From Gonium pectorale (Eukaryota; Chlorophyta; Chlorophyceae; Chlamydomonadales; Volvocaceae), in contig LSYV01000033.1 in NCBI GenBank assembly GCA_001584585.1, positions 901,130-926,092 of the forward strand: DNA of 24,963 bases, read 5' to 3'. The position numbers were made by a program, and so were the translations under genes. Shown here in pieces: positions 1-11,617 of this stretch; position 1 is the stretch's first letter; each line of letters begins with the position of its first letter. The notes beneath the pieces were generated by a model. The model saw only the letters and a list, made by a program, of their open reading frames with translations, was not told the DNA's origin and did no database searches.

Positions 1-107
1 AGCCCCAGCCCCAGCCCCAGCCCCAGCCCCAGCCCCAGCCCCAGCCCCAGCCCCAGCCCCAGCCCCAGCCCCGGCCCCAGCCCCAGCCCCAGCCCCAGCC
101 CCGGCTC
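1..107. repeat. (AGCCCC)n hexanucleotide repeat, GGGGCT on the SelO sense strand
   Basis: About 17-18 nearly perfect copies of AGCCCC, with two units changed to GGCCCC. The array runs off the left edge, so its full length is unknown. It lies in the SelO intron after exon 12. On the transcribed sense strand it reads GGGGCT, with a run of four G every six bases, which is a textbook potential G-quadruplex array. The C-rich strand could form an i-motif. Confidence 0.95.
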
Positions 108-307
108 CGCCCGCCCGCCCGACAGCGACTACCTATCACGCCCTCCGGCACGCCCACCCACCTCCACCTCCCTATGCGCGCCCGTCCACACCTACCCGAG
201 AGCAAGCGCATAACACTACCAACCCTTACACGTTGGCTTCTGAAAGCCCCAACGCGACAGACAGCCCATGCACCCGCCCGCCCGCCCACCCGCACGCACA
301 CCCGCAC

Positions 308-3300
308 CTGGGGTTGGTGGCCTGCATGGCGGCCACCCGCTCCGCGGGGTCCGCGCCCGCCGCGCCGCCCCGCTGCAGCCGTGCGCCGTACGCCGCCAGC
401 CACGCAGACCAGCGCGCGGTGTCCGCCTCCCGCTTGGCGGCCTCGCTCACCTTCTTGAGCTGCTCCGAGCGGCGCAGGCGCTCCAACTCGGAGGCCAGCA
501 TCTGCCGGGGGCCGGGGGCGAGGCAAAGCCGGTGCGGACGGTGAGTGACCCGCGGTTCGGTCGGCGGGCGGGTGCACGGTGCTGCACTGGTTGCGACTTG
601 CAAAAGGACAACGCATCGCGGAGTAAGTTTCTATCCAATAGAGGGTCGGCGGGATCGGGCAAGTCTGTAAGAGGCGTCAGGACGTGTTGTATCTATAATA
701 GGACTAGAGCACGGTTCATGGCAGCGGGGAAGTGCCGGCCGTCAGTAACATGAGCGTCTACTGATCATTCCGGGGAGCTCTTGTGTCGGAGCGCTTCGGA
801 AGCCGGAGAGGAGAGCGGGAAGTTGCGCCCTCTGTACGAAACTCTTGCGGCCCTCTTTCCCACTTCCCGCCCTTCGTTCCTCAAGCCCTGGCACACCCCA
901 AAACCCAGCCCCACCTGCTGTGTCATGCCCATCTGGTGGAGGAGCTCAGGGTTCTTGGTGGCCAGCATGGACAGCATCTGCAGGTTGTGCGCCGGAATAC
1001 GGGGGGCGGCCGCCGCAGCCAGGGTGGCGGCGTCGGCAACCTGCGAGGAGCGGGAGGCGAGGTCCAGGGGATGACTTCGGGATGCTGAGGCGGATACGAG
1101 CAGATAAGGCAATGCGGAAAGCGGGCGGGGTGAATGGGAGGCGCAGGAGTTGTCCACGGGCAGGTGGATGCTGTACCATGCGTGACAGCGCAGCTCACTG
1201 CCGTACGATCGCCGTACAACAACACAGCGTACAGCGACCACGTACCTGCGTGAGGATGTAATCAAGCACTCCGCCCGCGGCCACCACATCGGACGAGGAG
1301 GGGTCCGCGTTGGGAGCCGGCACCGGGAACCGGCTCAGGCACCTGTGCGGCATAGTACGGCATAGTACGGCACACACACGTTGGCACGTCAGCCCGAGCA
1401 GCAGCGAGCGACGGGCGCCTTGCGGCCAAACACGGGGCCTACCGTCGATGCCTCGTTCAAGGTTCGCCAACGCGATCAAAACGGACCCAAGCTCCTCAAC
1501 TGAGGTGGTCCCCAACTCGTCAACCCCCCTCGACCAGTACGCGCCCTGCCAGAGCCCAAGATAGCAAGTACGCCGCGCGCCTGAAGGTGTTTGTGAAGTC
1601 AGCGCCCGTCTCCTCCATGGCCGCCAGAAGGTCCGCCACCAGCGCCTCGTCGGCGACCGCCAGGGCGGGGTCCGCGTCCACCTCGTCGGCGGCGGCCGCG
1701 GCGGCGGACGCAGGCGGCAGCAGGCCCAGCTTGCGGCGCATGATGGCCAGGTAGGTCCTGGGCGCGATCGAGCGCACAGTGGGATGGTGTGGAACAAAAG
1801 ACGAGAGGTGAAGGCGCGTTTGCTCTTTGCCGATCGACTTTGGTCCTCGCAGAGAGGGCCATGAACCCGCCTGCCATCCAAGTCGGGTGCAATTGCAATG
1901 ACCGACAATGCCGACCGGCTACGACTGAATACCCGGGAAGCGGTTCGGACGGGTGACGCGAGCGAGAACGGGCTAAGACAAGGGTCCAGGCTGACAGCTT
2001 GGCCTCTCCCGCTTCCCAAGCTCATATGCAGTCACCCGCAGCCCGTGCAGCACAGGCCAAGCATGGCAAGCATGGCAAACAAGGGAAGCGCAGTATCCGC
2101 CAACCAGCCACTGTCTGCTCTGGTGACGGTGGCCATGGAGCGGCTTCCGGGCCGCCAGTCGGCAGGGGAGCCGCTGCCCACCTGCGGAACTCGCGGTCGA
2201 AGGTCTCCGCCACCACCCGCTTCCCGCGGCTCTCGGGGAGGACAGCCCGGATGGCCTCCGCCAACTTCTCGCAGTTCCACCTGTGCGACCGGTTTCAGGC
2301 GCAGCACAAGGCGGTCGCCTTTGACGAATCCGCAACAGAGGTCCAGGGTCCAGTACTGGTGAAGCCGCGGAGCGAGGAGACAGCAGCAGGGGGGGGCCCT
2401 TCCTGGGGGCCGCTGGCCCTCGAAACCGTATAACGTGCAAACCTCCACCGCCCCCGCCCCGCCCCGCCCCAGCCTCTGCCACTAGCTCACTTGCAGATGG
2501 CTGGCTGGCTGCGGTAGTCGTACCGCCCTTGGTCGTCCGAGCCGTTGCAGATGAAGGCCGGGTCGTACCGGTCAAGGAAGCCTGGGCCACGACGGGATAC
2601 GGAACGGCGCGACAGCGGGGCATGAGGAGATGCGATCGAGTCGTTCAGAGCCGCTCGGCAATCTTACCTTTACTTCAGTCGATCCGTCCGATCCTATCAA
2701 CTGCGGCACGTTCTCTTCGAATGATTGAAAACCCCGCCACGTGACCCGAATATTCGCCACCTCTCACCGAACGGCCCGTAGTCGATGGTGACCCCCACCA
2801 CGCTCATGTTGTCGGTGTTAAGCACCCCGTGGCACCAACCCACGCACTGCCACGCGGCGACCAGCGACGCTGTGCGGCGGGTGACCTGCCGTCGGGGTGA
2901 GGACGCGGGATGGCCCCTACGAGTCAGTATCGGGCGGCTTGCTTGCTACAGGGATTGTGAGAGGGCTTGTCGCGCACGGACTGAGTTTCCCCACGTGCAG
3001 AGACTGCTCCCCAAACACTCCCCGGCCCCGCCACAGCCCAGCCAAGCTCGACACACACGACCTGCATCCTACCTCTCGCAGCCAGTCCGCGTACATGGCC
3101 TGCAGCCGCGCCGCCCGCTCCTCGCCGTCCGGCCCGCCGGGCGGCCACGCCTCGCCGCTGCCGTCCGGCGCCGTGCCCACGCCTGCCGCGATCTCATCGC
3201 CCGCGTGCTGTGCCCATAGGTCCGGGAAGTAGGTGCGAATGGTGTGGTGCAGCATGGTCGGGAGCAGCGCAGCCTCCAGGCCGGCCGAGGGGCCACGCCG

Positions 3301-6298
3301 GCCTGGCGGGGAGGGAGGAGGGGGAAGGCGTTCGAAGACGCACCCAGGACAGGGTCCGGTGAGAGAAGTTGGGCCTTGCAGGCGACGTTTAGGGTTCGGG
3401 GGCATGGGAGGATGGGCAAGGGCGCGGTTGACGTAACGGATCTATTCCGGAGGGAATCCCGCGCCGCCTCAGCAGGCCAGGCCTATCCGCTCCAGTGGGG
3501 GGCGCCTGGCACAGCGGATGAGCGTACCAATGCCAAGATGGTCGAGCACCGGGTGGGGCACGGTAGGCAGAAGCGTTCCTTCCGTGAGGGACCTCGGCGC
3601 TCCCGAATCCAGGAGGCTGCCGACCCCTCCCGTACGAAGCCAGCCTCCGCGGGACCCTGGCCTCGCCTCTCCGCCATGGCGCTGAGTGCGTTGGTACGCC
3701 TGCATGATGCTCGTTACCGGTATGAAGCCGAAAGCCACGTCCCTGTCTCCTTCACGCATACGCATGTCCCCTCTATTCTCGCCTTTATGCCTTTACACGC
3801 CGTTTTGCATTTCCTGTTCGGCGCCAAGGCCCCGTTCACCTTCTCACGATTGTCACCTTGATATCCATCCTCGTCACTTCAACCCCCCCAAAAAACACTC
3901 TACAGCTCATCTTTGGATAACCGGTCGCAACCCAGTGTCAGCGACACATAGTACGTTGTCCATACCGTTCAACGACAGCAACATACATTCATTCCCCTTC
4001 AAAACCGATGCCGTATGGTAACCACCGCCGTACCCACGCCTGCCCACCCGTGAAGGAGTCGGTGGCCTTGAAGATCTCGAACGAGCCGAAGCGCAGGAAG
4101 GTGGGCGCGATGCGCGTGATAATGGTGGCCTGCTCCAGGATGGCGTTGCCGTTGTAGAAGATGTCGCGGACCACCTTGGTGTCGGAGGTCACGCAGGTGC
4201 CCGCGCGCGTGGTGGGGATGCCCTGGCGGGAGGGGTTTGGGAGGAAGACAAGGGCGTTTTTATATCAACGGGCGGGGCGCCAGCAGCATTTGTCCATCCA
4301 GCAGGGAGGGTGGTGGTGCGTGCGAAAAGCGATGGTGGGGACGGTCAAGTCGGAGAGACGCAACCGCGGCATAGGGCACCCCCGCGGCTTCCCGCACCGC
4401 CGCCGTCCAACCCACCTGCCAGCCCACCGTGATGGCCCCCTGCTCATCCGTGCCCTGCTCATCCGTGCCCTGCTCATCCGTGCCCTCCTCATCGAGCTAT
4501 CAAGGTCTGTAGTAAAACCGTCCTAAGGCTCACAGACGGAGCACAGAAGCGACCGGCGTTCCGTTGAATGCGCCCGCCCGTGCCCTCGTCGGCGTCGAGC
4601 CCTCTCCCCACGCCCCCACCCCCGGCCTACCAGGTGGTACATGGCCTCGCTGCAAAGGAACTCGCGGAGGGAGGAGCGGAGCACCTTGCGGCCGTCAGCC
4701 TACGCGCCAGCGAGTTACCGATTAAAACATCGGTGAATGTGTGGTCGGGACAACGCCAATAAGCCGCGTCACGCTGTGACCGGCTATGGGCACAGACCGT
4801 CACGCCCAGAACCTTGAAATCGCCGACGCACGCGTTGTGTTTGCGGTAAGCATGGGGACGCTTACAAGCATCCCATCCCGGCCTCGGACCAACGCCTAAT
4901 GCGCCCGCTGCACCGGCCACCGCCACCGTGCCCATTATAACTCCCTCCCTCCCGTCACATCACCTGCCTCCTAAACCCCCACCCGCCCGCCTACCCGCCC
5001 TCCACCCACCCGCAGCCGCCCACCCACCGATCTGCTGTACGGCGTCTTTCCAGCACCCTTGAACTGCAGCTCCCAGCGCTCGCCCCTTCGGTTGACCACC
5101 TCTCCCAGGTACATGGTGGCCCCGTCGCCCAGCTGGCCACTGAAGTAGCCAAACTGATGACCGCAGTAGCAGTGCGCCGCGGGCTGGGTGCCGGGCAGCA
5201 GCTTGTTGCCGGAGAAGTACTCAGCGAATTCGGGGCTTGAGATCTACGTGCGAGGGTCCGGGGGGGAGGGGAGGGGAAGCAGGGGAGTGGCAGGGCGGTG
5301 GCATGGCACGTCAATGGGCCACCGCACGGCAAACAGCTCGGGAAGTTGGAGAGGAGCAGCGGTGCGGCCATGTTACATTACGGGTACAGTATGAGTGTGG
5401 GCGCGCTAGTTGGGTGGTGTGGGAGGGCTGGTGGTGGCACGTGGGGTCTGCCAGATAATCCGTTGGGCGGCGGCTCGCGCTGAGGACCCATGGGTCACTG
5501 GCTGGACTCGATAGGTCGGGGCGACGCTAGATCAACGCAGCGCCGCAATGTCCAAGGCCAACAGGTCAGGCTGATGTTATGCCTGTCGGGCTCCGCCTGG
5601 CTCCACGCGCATTCCACGAGTCGGCGTGACATAGTGCCCGCCATACAGGCGGGCTCAGTACATGCACTCAAAAACCAACAAGGGCAAAGGACGCTCAGTC
5701 GACAACGCAACAGCTCATCGTACCCCAAAGCTCCTCAAAACACTGAATGGGCCCGAGCGCAGCAGCGGCTTTGCGTCGCAACGTCATGCGCCCGGGGTAG
5801 TTGCCGCCGTCGTGACTCACTAAGCGGCGGGCCGGCCGCCAGGCAGCAACGAACGAGCGAGACGCCAAGGTGCCCTTGTTCACAATAGTGGGGACAAGCC
5901 ACGCTACGAGCTCCGCCACACAAGGTGTGTGTGCTCACCTCCGCCGGGTCGATGTCCAGCAAGCCTAGCGCATCCGGCGACGCCACGACCAGCCGTGGGT
6001 TGGTGACGGGCGTCGGATTTACGCGCGAGAAGCACGCGCCCTCGACCTGTCGCACCGGGCCCGCCACTACGGGGTCGAGCGGCAGACTGCGCAGCGTCAG
6101 ATTGTCGAAGTTCAGTTCCTCCAGCTTGCGCTTTGGGCCTGACGCGCCGGCCTCAGTTGACCCCATGGCGTTGGCCGTCGCCGTCCTGGTTGTTCGCGCG
6201 GAGCCGGGGCTATTCGAGACAGCCGCGACCAAGCGGTGGCCTCTATATCTGTGGAGTCGACGCGAACATTGGAGCACCTGATACCGCGAGATGTGCAT
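308..6298 (-). CDS. SELO: Selenoprotein O (SelO/YdiU) family protein adenylyltransferase, 3' end off window
   Basis: SelO enzymes are kinase-fold proteins that transfer AMP from ATP to Ser/Thr/Tyr of target proteins; in eukaryotes they act mainly in mitochondria. Twelve exons join in phase, listed 5' to 3': 5939-6298, 5028-5243, 4631-4699, 4048-4222, 3073-3302, 2768-2885, 2491-2581, 2182-2280, 1572-1757, 1246-1342, 915-1040, 308-501, giving about 653 codons. Family motifs in order: LNFDN near residue 63, [17 protein letters not shown] in exon 2, [13 protein letters not shown] (nucleotide-binding Lys about 182), [27 protein letters not shown] (Arg about 259), [10 protein letters not shown] with the active-site Asp about 375 and metal-binding Asn about 376, and TIDYGPFGF with Asp about 385. 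Exon 12 ends at NPR with a split codon, so the usual C-terminal segment NPR-(F/Y)-LRNY onward lies left of position 1. Any C-terminal selenocysteine therefore cannot be judged. The first 44 residues are Arg/Ser/Ala-rich without acidic residues, which fits an organelle presequence; a second in-frame ATG lies at 6166. The exon 9 donor (GTACTT) is weak but keeps phase with exon 10. Confidence 0.94.
1351..1370. repeat. Two tandem copies of CATAGTACGG
   Basis: A perfect 10-bp tandem duplication in the SelO intron just upstream (in transcript sense) of the exon 10 acceptor at 1342. It is a small simple repeat with no known role. Confidence 0.85.
4440..4492. repeat. 15-bp minisatellite CTGCTCATCCGTGCC, three copies plus a partial fourth
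   Basis: Three exact units at 4440-4454, 4455-4469 and 4470-4484, followed by a partial copy with one change. It lies in the SelO intron between exons 3 and 4. This type of short tandem array is usually length-polymorphic between strains. Confidence 0.9.
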
Positions 6299-7061
6299 GA
6301 GTGCAAAATATAGTACTCACAAATGGCTGGTAATGCCTACAATACCTGTATGGCGCTCCACCCTGTCGTAACTGGTTTCGGTCTGGCTTTCGGCTTCCAT
6401 ACGCTTGCCGCACGCAATAAGACATTGCACGCTTTGACAATGGCCACCCTCACCTCCCGCGCTAGTGAGTCTAGCTGGCTGTTTGGAAATATGCTCCTGG
6501 ACTTGATAGCACTTGTTGCGCCACTCACTCGTAAACAGTCGATGTACTGTACCTGCTCTCTGCACTGCAGGAGCGTGCAGCTCTCGGAAGGCCTCGTTCG
6601 CGCCTCGCGTCAGACTGGGGCGGCCCCCAGCGGCCAGCCTGTACCTTACTTCGGGATGGGAGCAGGTGGGCAGGGTGCCTGCTGCTCCTAGCAACGGCGT
6701 CTGTGTCGCGCACAGTCGCTGAGCTGTCGCCGGCAATTGTCCTGCGTCAGCTCCACAAACCGGCTTGCGGGGACGACGGGGATAAGCATGACCGGCCTCA
6801 AGGCCGCATGGCGGCGCTGTAACGTGTGCTGTGGCTTTGCCCACCACCCTCTCGCCCTTGCCACAGGTCCCCTGCTCCTCCCCGTGGTCTGGCGCCCCGG
6901 CACCCGTCCGCCGCGGTCCTGTTGCGACGCGCGCGACCATCATAGAGGACGCCCCATCCCTGCCAGCCGCCGTGCCGGCCCGGCCACCGCTCTACCTCCT
7001 TCACTGCCACCTGCCCAACACCAGTGGCCTTGTGCAGAATGGCACGGCGCCGGATGCGCAG
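6299..7061. other. Intergenic region between divergent genes, with possible 5' UTR or exon of gene 2
   Basis: This stretch separates the SelO start from the first supported ATG of the plus-strand gene, so it should hold both promoters and 5' UTRs. The frame that reads into the gene-2 exon is open from 6792 but contains no ATG before 7062. An upstream exon spliced to an acceptor such as CTTGTGCAG at 7029-7037 or CTTGCCACAG near 6866 is possible. A plus-strand ATG frame at 6323-6691 resembles nothing I know. No convincing TATA box was identified. Confidence 0.5.
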
Positions 7062-9029
7062 ATGCTCAAGCTGCGCGATGAGCTAAAGACTATGGAGAAG
7101 GTTAGAGACTGGGGTTCAGACCCTGGGATCCTCGCCTCTCTGGGGCGGGGGCCCTCCCAGACTGCCGGACGAAGGCGACGCCTCGGACATGCCAGCATGC
7201 GCCCCTCCGCAAGATGACACTGTAACCGAACCTGTTGACGTCGCCATCCGTCAACCGCCAGTGGCGAAAGCCTTCCGCCTACCCCATCGGTTCCCCTATT
7301 GCTTCCTGCCCAGGTCGCCAAGAAGGCAGCCTGGTTCTCGACAGTGGAGGCCAGCGACGGCGAGCATGTGCTGTTCGTGACGGACTGCGCCAAGCAGGCA
7401 AAGAAGTACGCGCTGCAGCAGCTGCCGGGCGACGCGGCCCAGTACACGGTGGAGCTGCCGGGCGGCCGGACCGTGGTGGTGCCGCTGGCGGAGGTGGCCG
7501 CGGCGCTTCAGATGACGTCGGAGTCGGATTCGGAGGACGAGCATGAGATGGGCACGAAGGTGAGGCGCGAGCGGAGGGTAGGGAGGAGGAAGTGGGCCTT
7601 TTCGGTGGTTGGTGGAGATGGTCCCCCGGGTTGGCGAACGGTACGTGAAGCGCCGTTCATTGGGCCTGTGGGATTGTGGCTGGGTATTGATATGCATGGG
7701 GCACACTGCGCTCCCAACTGGTCGACGGGGTGTGTCCCTTGCGTGGCGTACGGCCTCTCTGTTACCCACATTCAAATGTCACCCCAGTGCTGCTGCTGTG
7801 TCGCCGTGCAACCAATGCCGCGCCTTGTAGGCTGGTGCGACGGCCCCCGAGGCGGCTTGCACAGTGGACGAGAAGGCCGCCAAGAAGCAGCGCAAGGAGG
7901 AGAAGCGGGCGGCCAAGATGGAGAAAGAGAAGGCCATGGGGATGAAGGAGGACGACAGCGAGGATGAGTCAGATGACGAAGAAGAGATGAAGGCGAAGAT
8001 GAAGGAGGAGAAGAAGGCAGCGAAGAAAGAGAAAAAGGAGAAGAAGGACACGGAGGTGGGTTGGCTATTTGTGTGAGTTGAGGACGCGGAGGTGTGCTTT
8101 CTGCATGCAAGAGTATGTGTTGCGCTGTGTTGTCTTGTTTGACACCTTTGGACAGTCGGCCGCCAACGGCCCTTGCTGCACCAAACGTGAGACCATCGGG
8201 ACGCTGCGAGAGCGAGGGGCATCGGGGGCCTCTGTCCCCCCTGAGGGACGGCCTGCGCTAAGGAGGTCTGCAGCCGCCGGGTAAAACCCTGCCGCAGCAC
8301 TGCTCAATGGTCCGCCCGAGCATCCGCTGTGCGTCTCACGTCCTGGTTTGCAGTACGGGGCAAGCCCCATGGTGTGGACCTGGACGCGTGTGCGAAAATG
8401 GGCAACCTTGAGCCTGGCTGATTCGTTGGCCCGACGCATCCTGGGTGAATGTCGACTCACCGTCAAGTCGTGCACGGTTGCTGCCGCTACAATCTGGAAG
8501 GACCTAGCCTATCATGCTTACAACGGTTGCTTACATCTACGGATACCTCCTGCCTCGTGGGTAGCTTTATGAGTTCAGCTCCGCACAAGCACGTGGCAAC
8601 CCACTCAGCAGTTCTCTCCCACACCTTCACCGGCCCATGAAGGCGAGGAAGGGCGAGGAGGAGAGCGACAGTGAGGACGACGAGGAGGAGACGAAGGACA
8701 AGAAGGCGGCCAAGAAGGAGATGAAGCTGGAGGCCAAGACGGCTGGTGAACAGGCGCGCGTGATGGAAGAGGACAGCGACGGAAGTGACGAGGAGAGCAG
8801 CAGCAGCAGTGGGTCATCGGACGAGGATGCGGACGACTGCCCGACTGTGGTGCCCATGGGCGCGACTGGGGAGGCCCAGCCGGCGGCACCCGCCCAGCCC
8901 ATGATGATGGACGAGGAGGAGAGCGGCTCGGAGAGCGAGTCCGAGAGCGAGTCCGAGAGCGGGTCCGAGGACGATGACATGAAGGCGGAGGGCGCAGCTG
9001 CGCCCGTCGACCTGCCGCTTGTGCTGTGA
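7062..9029 (+). CDS. Uncharacterised Lys/Glu/Ser-rich acidic protein
   Basis: Not recognised. Phase-0 exons are 7062-7100, 7314-7559, 7831-8055 and 8643-9029, giving about 298 residues if translation starts at 7062. The start is uncertain because the frame is open upstream without an ATG. Exon 2 encodes a compact, non-repetitive segment of about 60 residues (AAWFSTVEASDGEHVLFVTD through VVVPLAEVAAALQ) that looks like a small beta-rich domain. After it the protein is highly charged: Lys/Glu blocks (KKAAKKEKKEKK type), acidic serine clusters (DSEDESDDEEE, SDSEDDEEE), a Ser run, Ser-Glu dipeptide repeats near the end, and a short hydrophobic C-terminus. The acidic Ser sites match casein-kinase-2 consensus, as in nucleolar or chromatin phosphoproteins; that is inference only. 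No signal peptide or membrane segment is seen. The exon 3 acceptor at 7830 was chosen over CACAG at 7864 because only the former keeps phase. The exon 4 acceptor (CCATGAAG) is atypical. Confidence 0.7.
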
Positions 9030-10506
9030 GCGGCTCTGCGGCAGCAGGCGACCGGGTGGGGTGCAGTGATGCGACATGCCTATACTGTTCGCCCTGTCAT
9101 TAACCGTTATCGCATTCGTGTGTTTTGCACGGCCAGCCACACGGCGGCCTAGCTGGGGCAGCGGGAAACGCCTCCTGCCGCATGTCCCAAAGATGGCAAG
9201 CCTCTCGTTTTGCAGCGGGTGCGTCGCCTGAGCATGGTGCGTTGCATCAAGTCCTTTCCAAGCCTGTAGCAGGACATCCATTACATAAGCGCCCGCATGG
9301 CGCACGTACCATAAATGGGATGGGTTACGTATTAAGCAGGGGGAGGGTGTCGTGAATGGCGGAATTCGGAAGGGCGCCCTGTCAGGTGCCTGTTCCTGCG
9401 CAGACCGTTTGGCCCAACCTTGGCACGGCTGTGCCTGCTGTAGATCAGTGGTTATATCCGTGCTGGTGCGCGTCATCTGGTTCGTGCAGCCAAATATTCC
9501 GCACCTCGTACTTGGAACGGCACCCTGCAAGAGCCACGTCCGGGCTCCCTGGTGCGTGTGAGACGTATCATCGTACATGTATTGCATTTGCAATGCATCC
9601 GCCTTGGGCCTGATTCGGCGCCTCCCTTGTTGGCGCACCAGGCCTCATGCTGTTTTCGGCCGTGCTCATCCCCTGCAAGGACCATGCTGAGCCAATGGAA
9701 ATCTCGTATGGGGCAGCGACGAAGTCATGTTGTATTGATGTTTTGATGCGTGAACAGGTTTAGGTAACTTAACTCCTATATGAGCGAACCTGCATGCGCT
9801 TTCAATTGTACTGCGTGAACCTTCAAGGTGCCGTCAGTCCTTGTAAGGAAAGGGGCACTAGGAGCGTGTCTGCATTTGGGCAGCGTCAGACGGCCATGTT
9901 GCTTGCGCGATAAGAAAGAGCGATCAACTTGTGAAGTCGCAGGGGGACGGGGGGTGATGGCTGGATTAGCTGGCCCCGTCCTTGGGGCCCACCGATGTCG
10001 GCACACAGCTGCCTGGGTCCCCTCCCAGCAGATGTGTGCAGCACGCTGCTGGCTGGTGGCCACACTAAACCTGCTCCAGAGCTCACAACAAATTCTTAGT
10101 GTGTTAGAATCATTTGCTCAGGAAACCATACAGTTCTGCGCGCATCTGGCGTGCGGGTTTTACCCACCGCATTCCGATTGTAGATAATGCAGCCTGATCA
10201 AGTAATCAACGCAGTCTTATGTCTGAAGCTTGGAACTTATGCAGCACAACGCGCAAGAAGAGCTGTTTTCGCATATTGAACGCCTAGGCTTTGCATTGCA
10301 TAGCATTCAGACGTGCTCGAAATGCACACACAGCCCCGCGCCTCCTGCTGGCTTAAAGGCTGAAGGCCACCATACATTACGGTACGACTGGACGATCAAG
10401 TCCCTTGTGCGCCTTGCAAGACACAGATGCTGACAATTGGTGCTGCTTCGTTCCAACTGCGGCTGAGGGTCTAGGTACCTTGCGACTTCCTCCAGCCGAC
10501 TGCAGA
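9030..10506. other. Gene 2 3' UTR and upstream region of the bS6 gene
   Basis: No open frame with coding-like third positions is present on either strand. The left part is probably the long 3' UTR of the charged-protein gene, ending near the TGTAA at 9842-9846. The remainder should contain the bS6 promoter and 5' UTR. GC content is visibly lower than in the exons. Confidence 0.55.
9842..9846 (+). terminator. Candidate TGTAA poly(A) signal for gene 2
   Basis: TGTAA is the usual poly(A) signal in Chlamydomonas nuclear genes. This is the first plus-strand copy I found after the stop codon at 9027-9029, implying a 3' UTR of about 0.8 kb, which is long but normal for these algae. Confidence 0.4.
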
Positions 10507-11617
10507 ATGAACGCTCAGTTGCGCCTGGGCGCTGCGCCCGCGACGGCCCGCTCCGTGGCTGTTCGCAATGTCCCATTTTCCTCGCGGCCGGCCGCCCGCC
10601 CGCAGCGGGTACGTGCGGTCTCCTGGTCCACAAGCGCTCCAGCCGAGGCGGCTCACTTACCGACCACATTCCTCGTGTGCGCGCCAACTCGTCGCCGCTA
10701 TGCCCTTATTAGGTTGTTCTGTCGTCCGCTGTCGCGGAGCAGGCCGCGCCGAAGCTGGAGCTCGGCTGGCACAAGTGGGTCCTTCGCGCTCATGAGCTGG
10801 AGTCCGCAATTATGAATTTAAGCTATCTCTGATCCCCTGTAGGTACGAGACCATGCTCATTCTGAAGCCTACGCTGAACGATGAGGAGAGGTGCGGCCTT
10901 GAGCATGCCGGACTGCGGCTGCGGTGCCCCTTATGTTTACTGGCTAAAATGTGCTCAATTGTAGGGACCGCGAGCTGGCTAAGTTTGAGGCCTACCTGAA
11001 CAAGGAGGGCTGCTATGACATCAACTCGCTGGTGCGGGGGCGCCACAAGCTGGCGTACCCTATCAAGAAGTAAGCGCCGGCTGATTTGGAATGAATACGG
11101 AGGGCGGGGAGGGGAGAATCGGCGGGGAGCGGGGAGGGAAGGGGGTTGGTCCTGAGGTCCACGAGCTGAGCTGCTTGGAACGCGCGGTCACGCGCAGCCC
11201 CCAAACCAGGAGTCCGCATGCCAAAGTCTCGAACAGTCTAATCACCGGCACCTGGTGTAAGCCGCGGTCGCTCGCAAAAACAGCGGCCGGGGCACGGTTC
11301 ACGGCCGCGCAGATAGTACGAGCAAGTCCACACATACCTATTGAACCGGCCGCGAGTTGGGAGCATGGGGTGCCTGCGAGAATGGTATGATACGGACTAT
11401 CTAGCAGGGTTGATGGTCGTGTGGCGTGTCCGTCATGCGTTCTAGAACATGACCTGACGGAGCACCTTCTCTCCACAGGGAGGAGGAGGGCACCTTCGTG
11501 CTCTACACCTTCACTGCCAAGCGCCAGACTGCGCGGTCCGTGCAGCTGCTCCTATCGAACCCGGAGGCCGGTGCTGAGGACACCGTCCTGCGCCACATCA
11601 CCACCTGCAAGTTCTAA
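10507..11617 (+). CDS. PRPS6: Organellar (probably plastid) ribosomal protein bS6
   Basis: bS6 binds the 30S platform together with bS18. Five exons join in phase: 10507-10608, 10713-10774, 10843-10890, 10965-11069 and 11479-11617 (TAA), giving 151 residues. Residues 1 to about 40 are rich in Ala/Arg/Ser/Pro without acidic residues, typical of an organelle transit peptide. The mature domain starts near [15 protein letters not shown], matching the beta-1 strand of bS6. [16 protein letters not shown] covers helix 1, [11 protein letters not shown] is the family-defining strand around the conserved LAYPI motif, and [12 protein letters not shown] and the C-terminal [12 protein letters not shown] complete the ferredoxin-like fold. 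The core length is close to bacterial S6. A plastid destination is favoured from resemblance to plant PRPS6, but a mitochondrial copy is not excluded by sequence alone. All exon junctions have GT-AG ends. Confidence 0.94.

Noticed and set aside
1..107. Telomeric repeat at the left edge
   Set aside because: The unit AGCCCC differs from the TTTTAGGG-type telomere of Chlamydomonas, and the array lies inside a SelO intron.
1195..2025. Minus-strand 276-codon open frame
   Set aside because: Only its last part (exon 1246-1342) is coding in this frame; the rest is SelO intron or exon 9 read in the wrong frame.
4440..4492. Repeated coding motif (three RALLI-type units)
   Set aside because: The 15-bp units can be read in frame but lie in a SelO intron; the frame is not linked to any exon.
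6323..6691. Plus-strand ATG frame of 122 codons in the SelO/gene 2 gap
   Set aside because: Unbiased codon use and no family resemblance; could be leader sequence but not supported as a gene.
8814..9638. Minus-strand 274-codon open frame
   Set aside because: Overlaps the terminal exon and 3' UTR of the charged-protein gene in antisense, with no motif.
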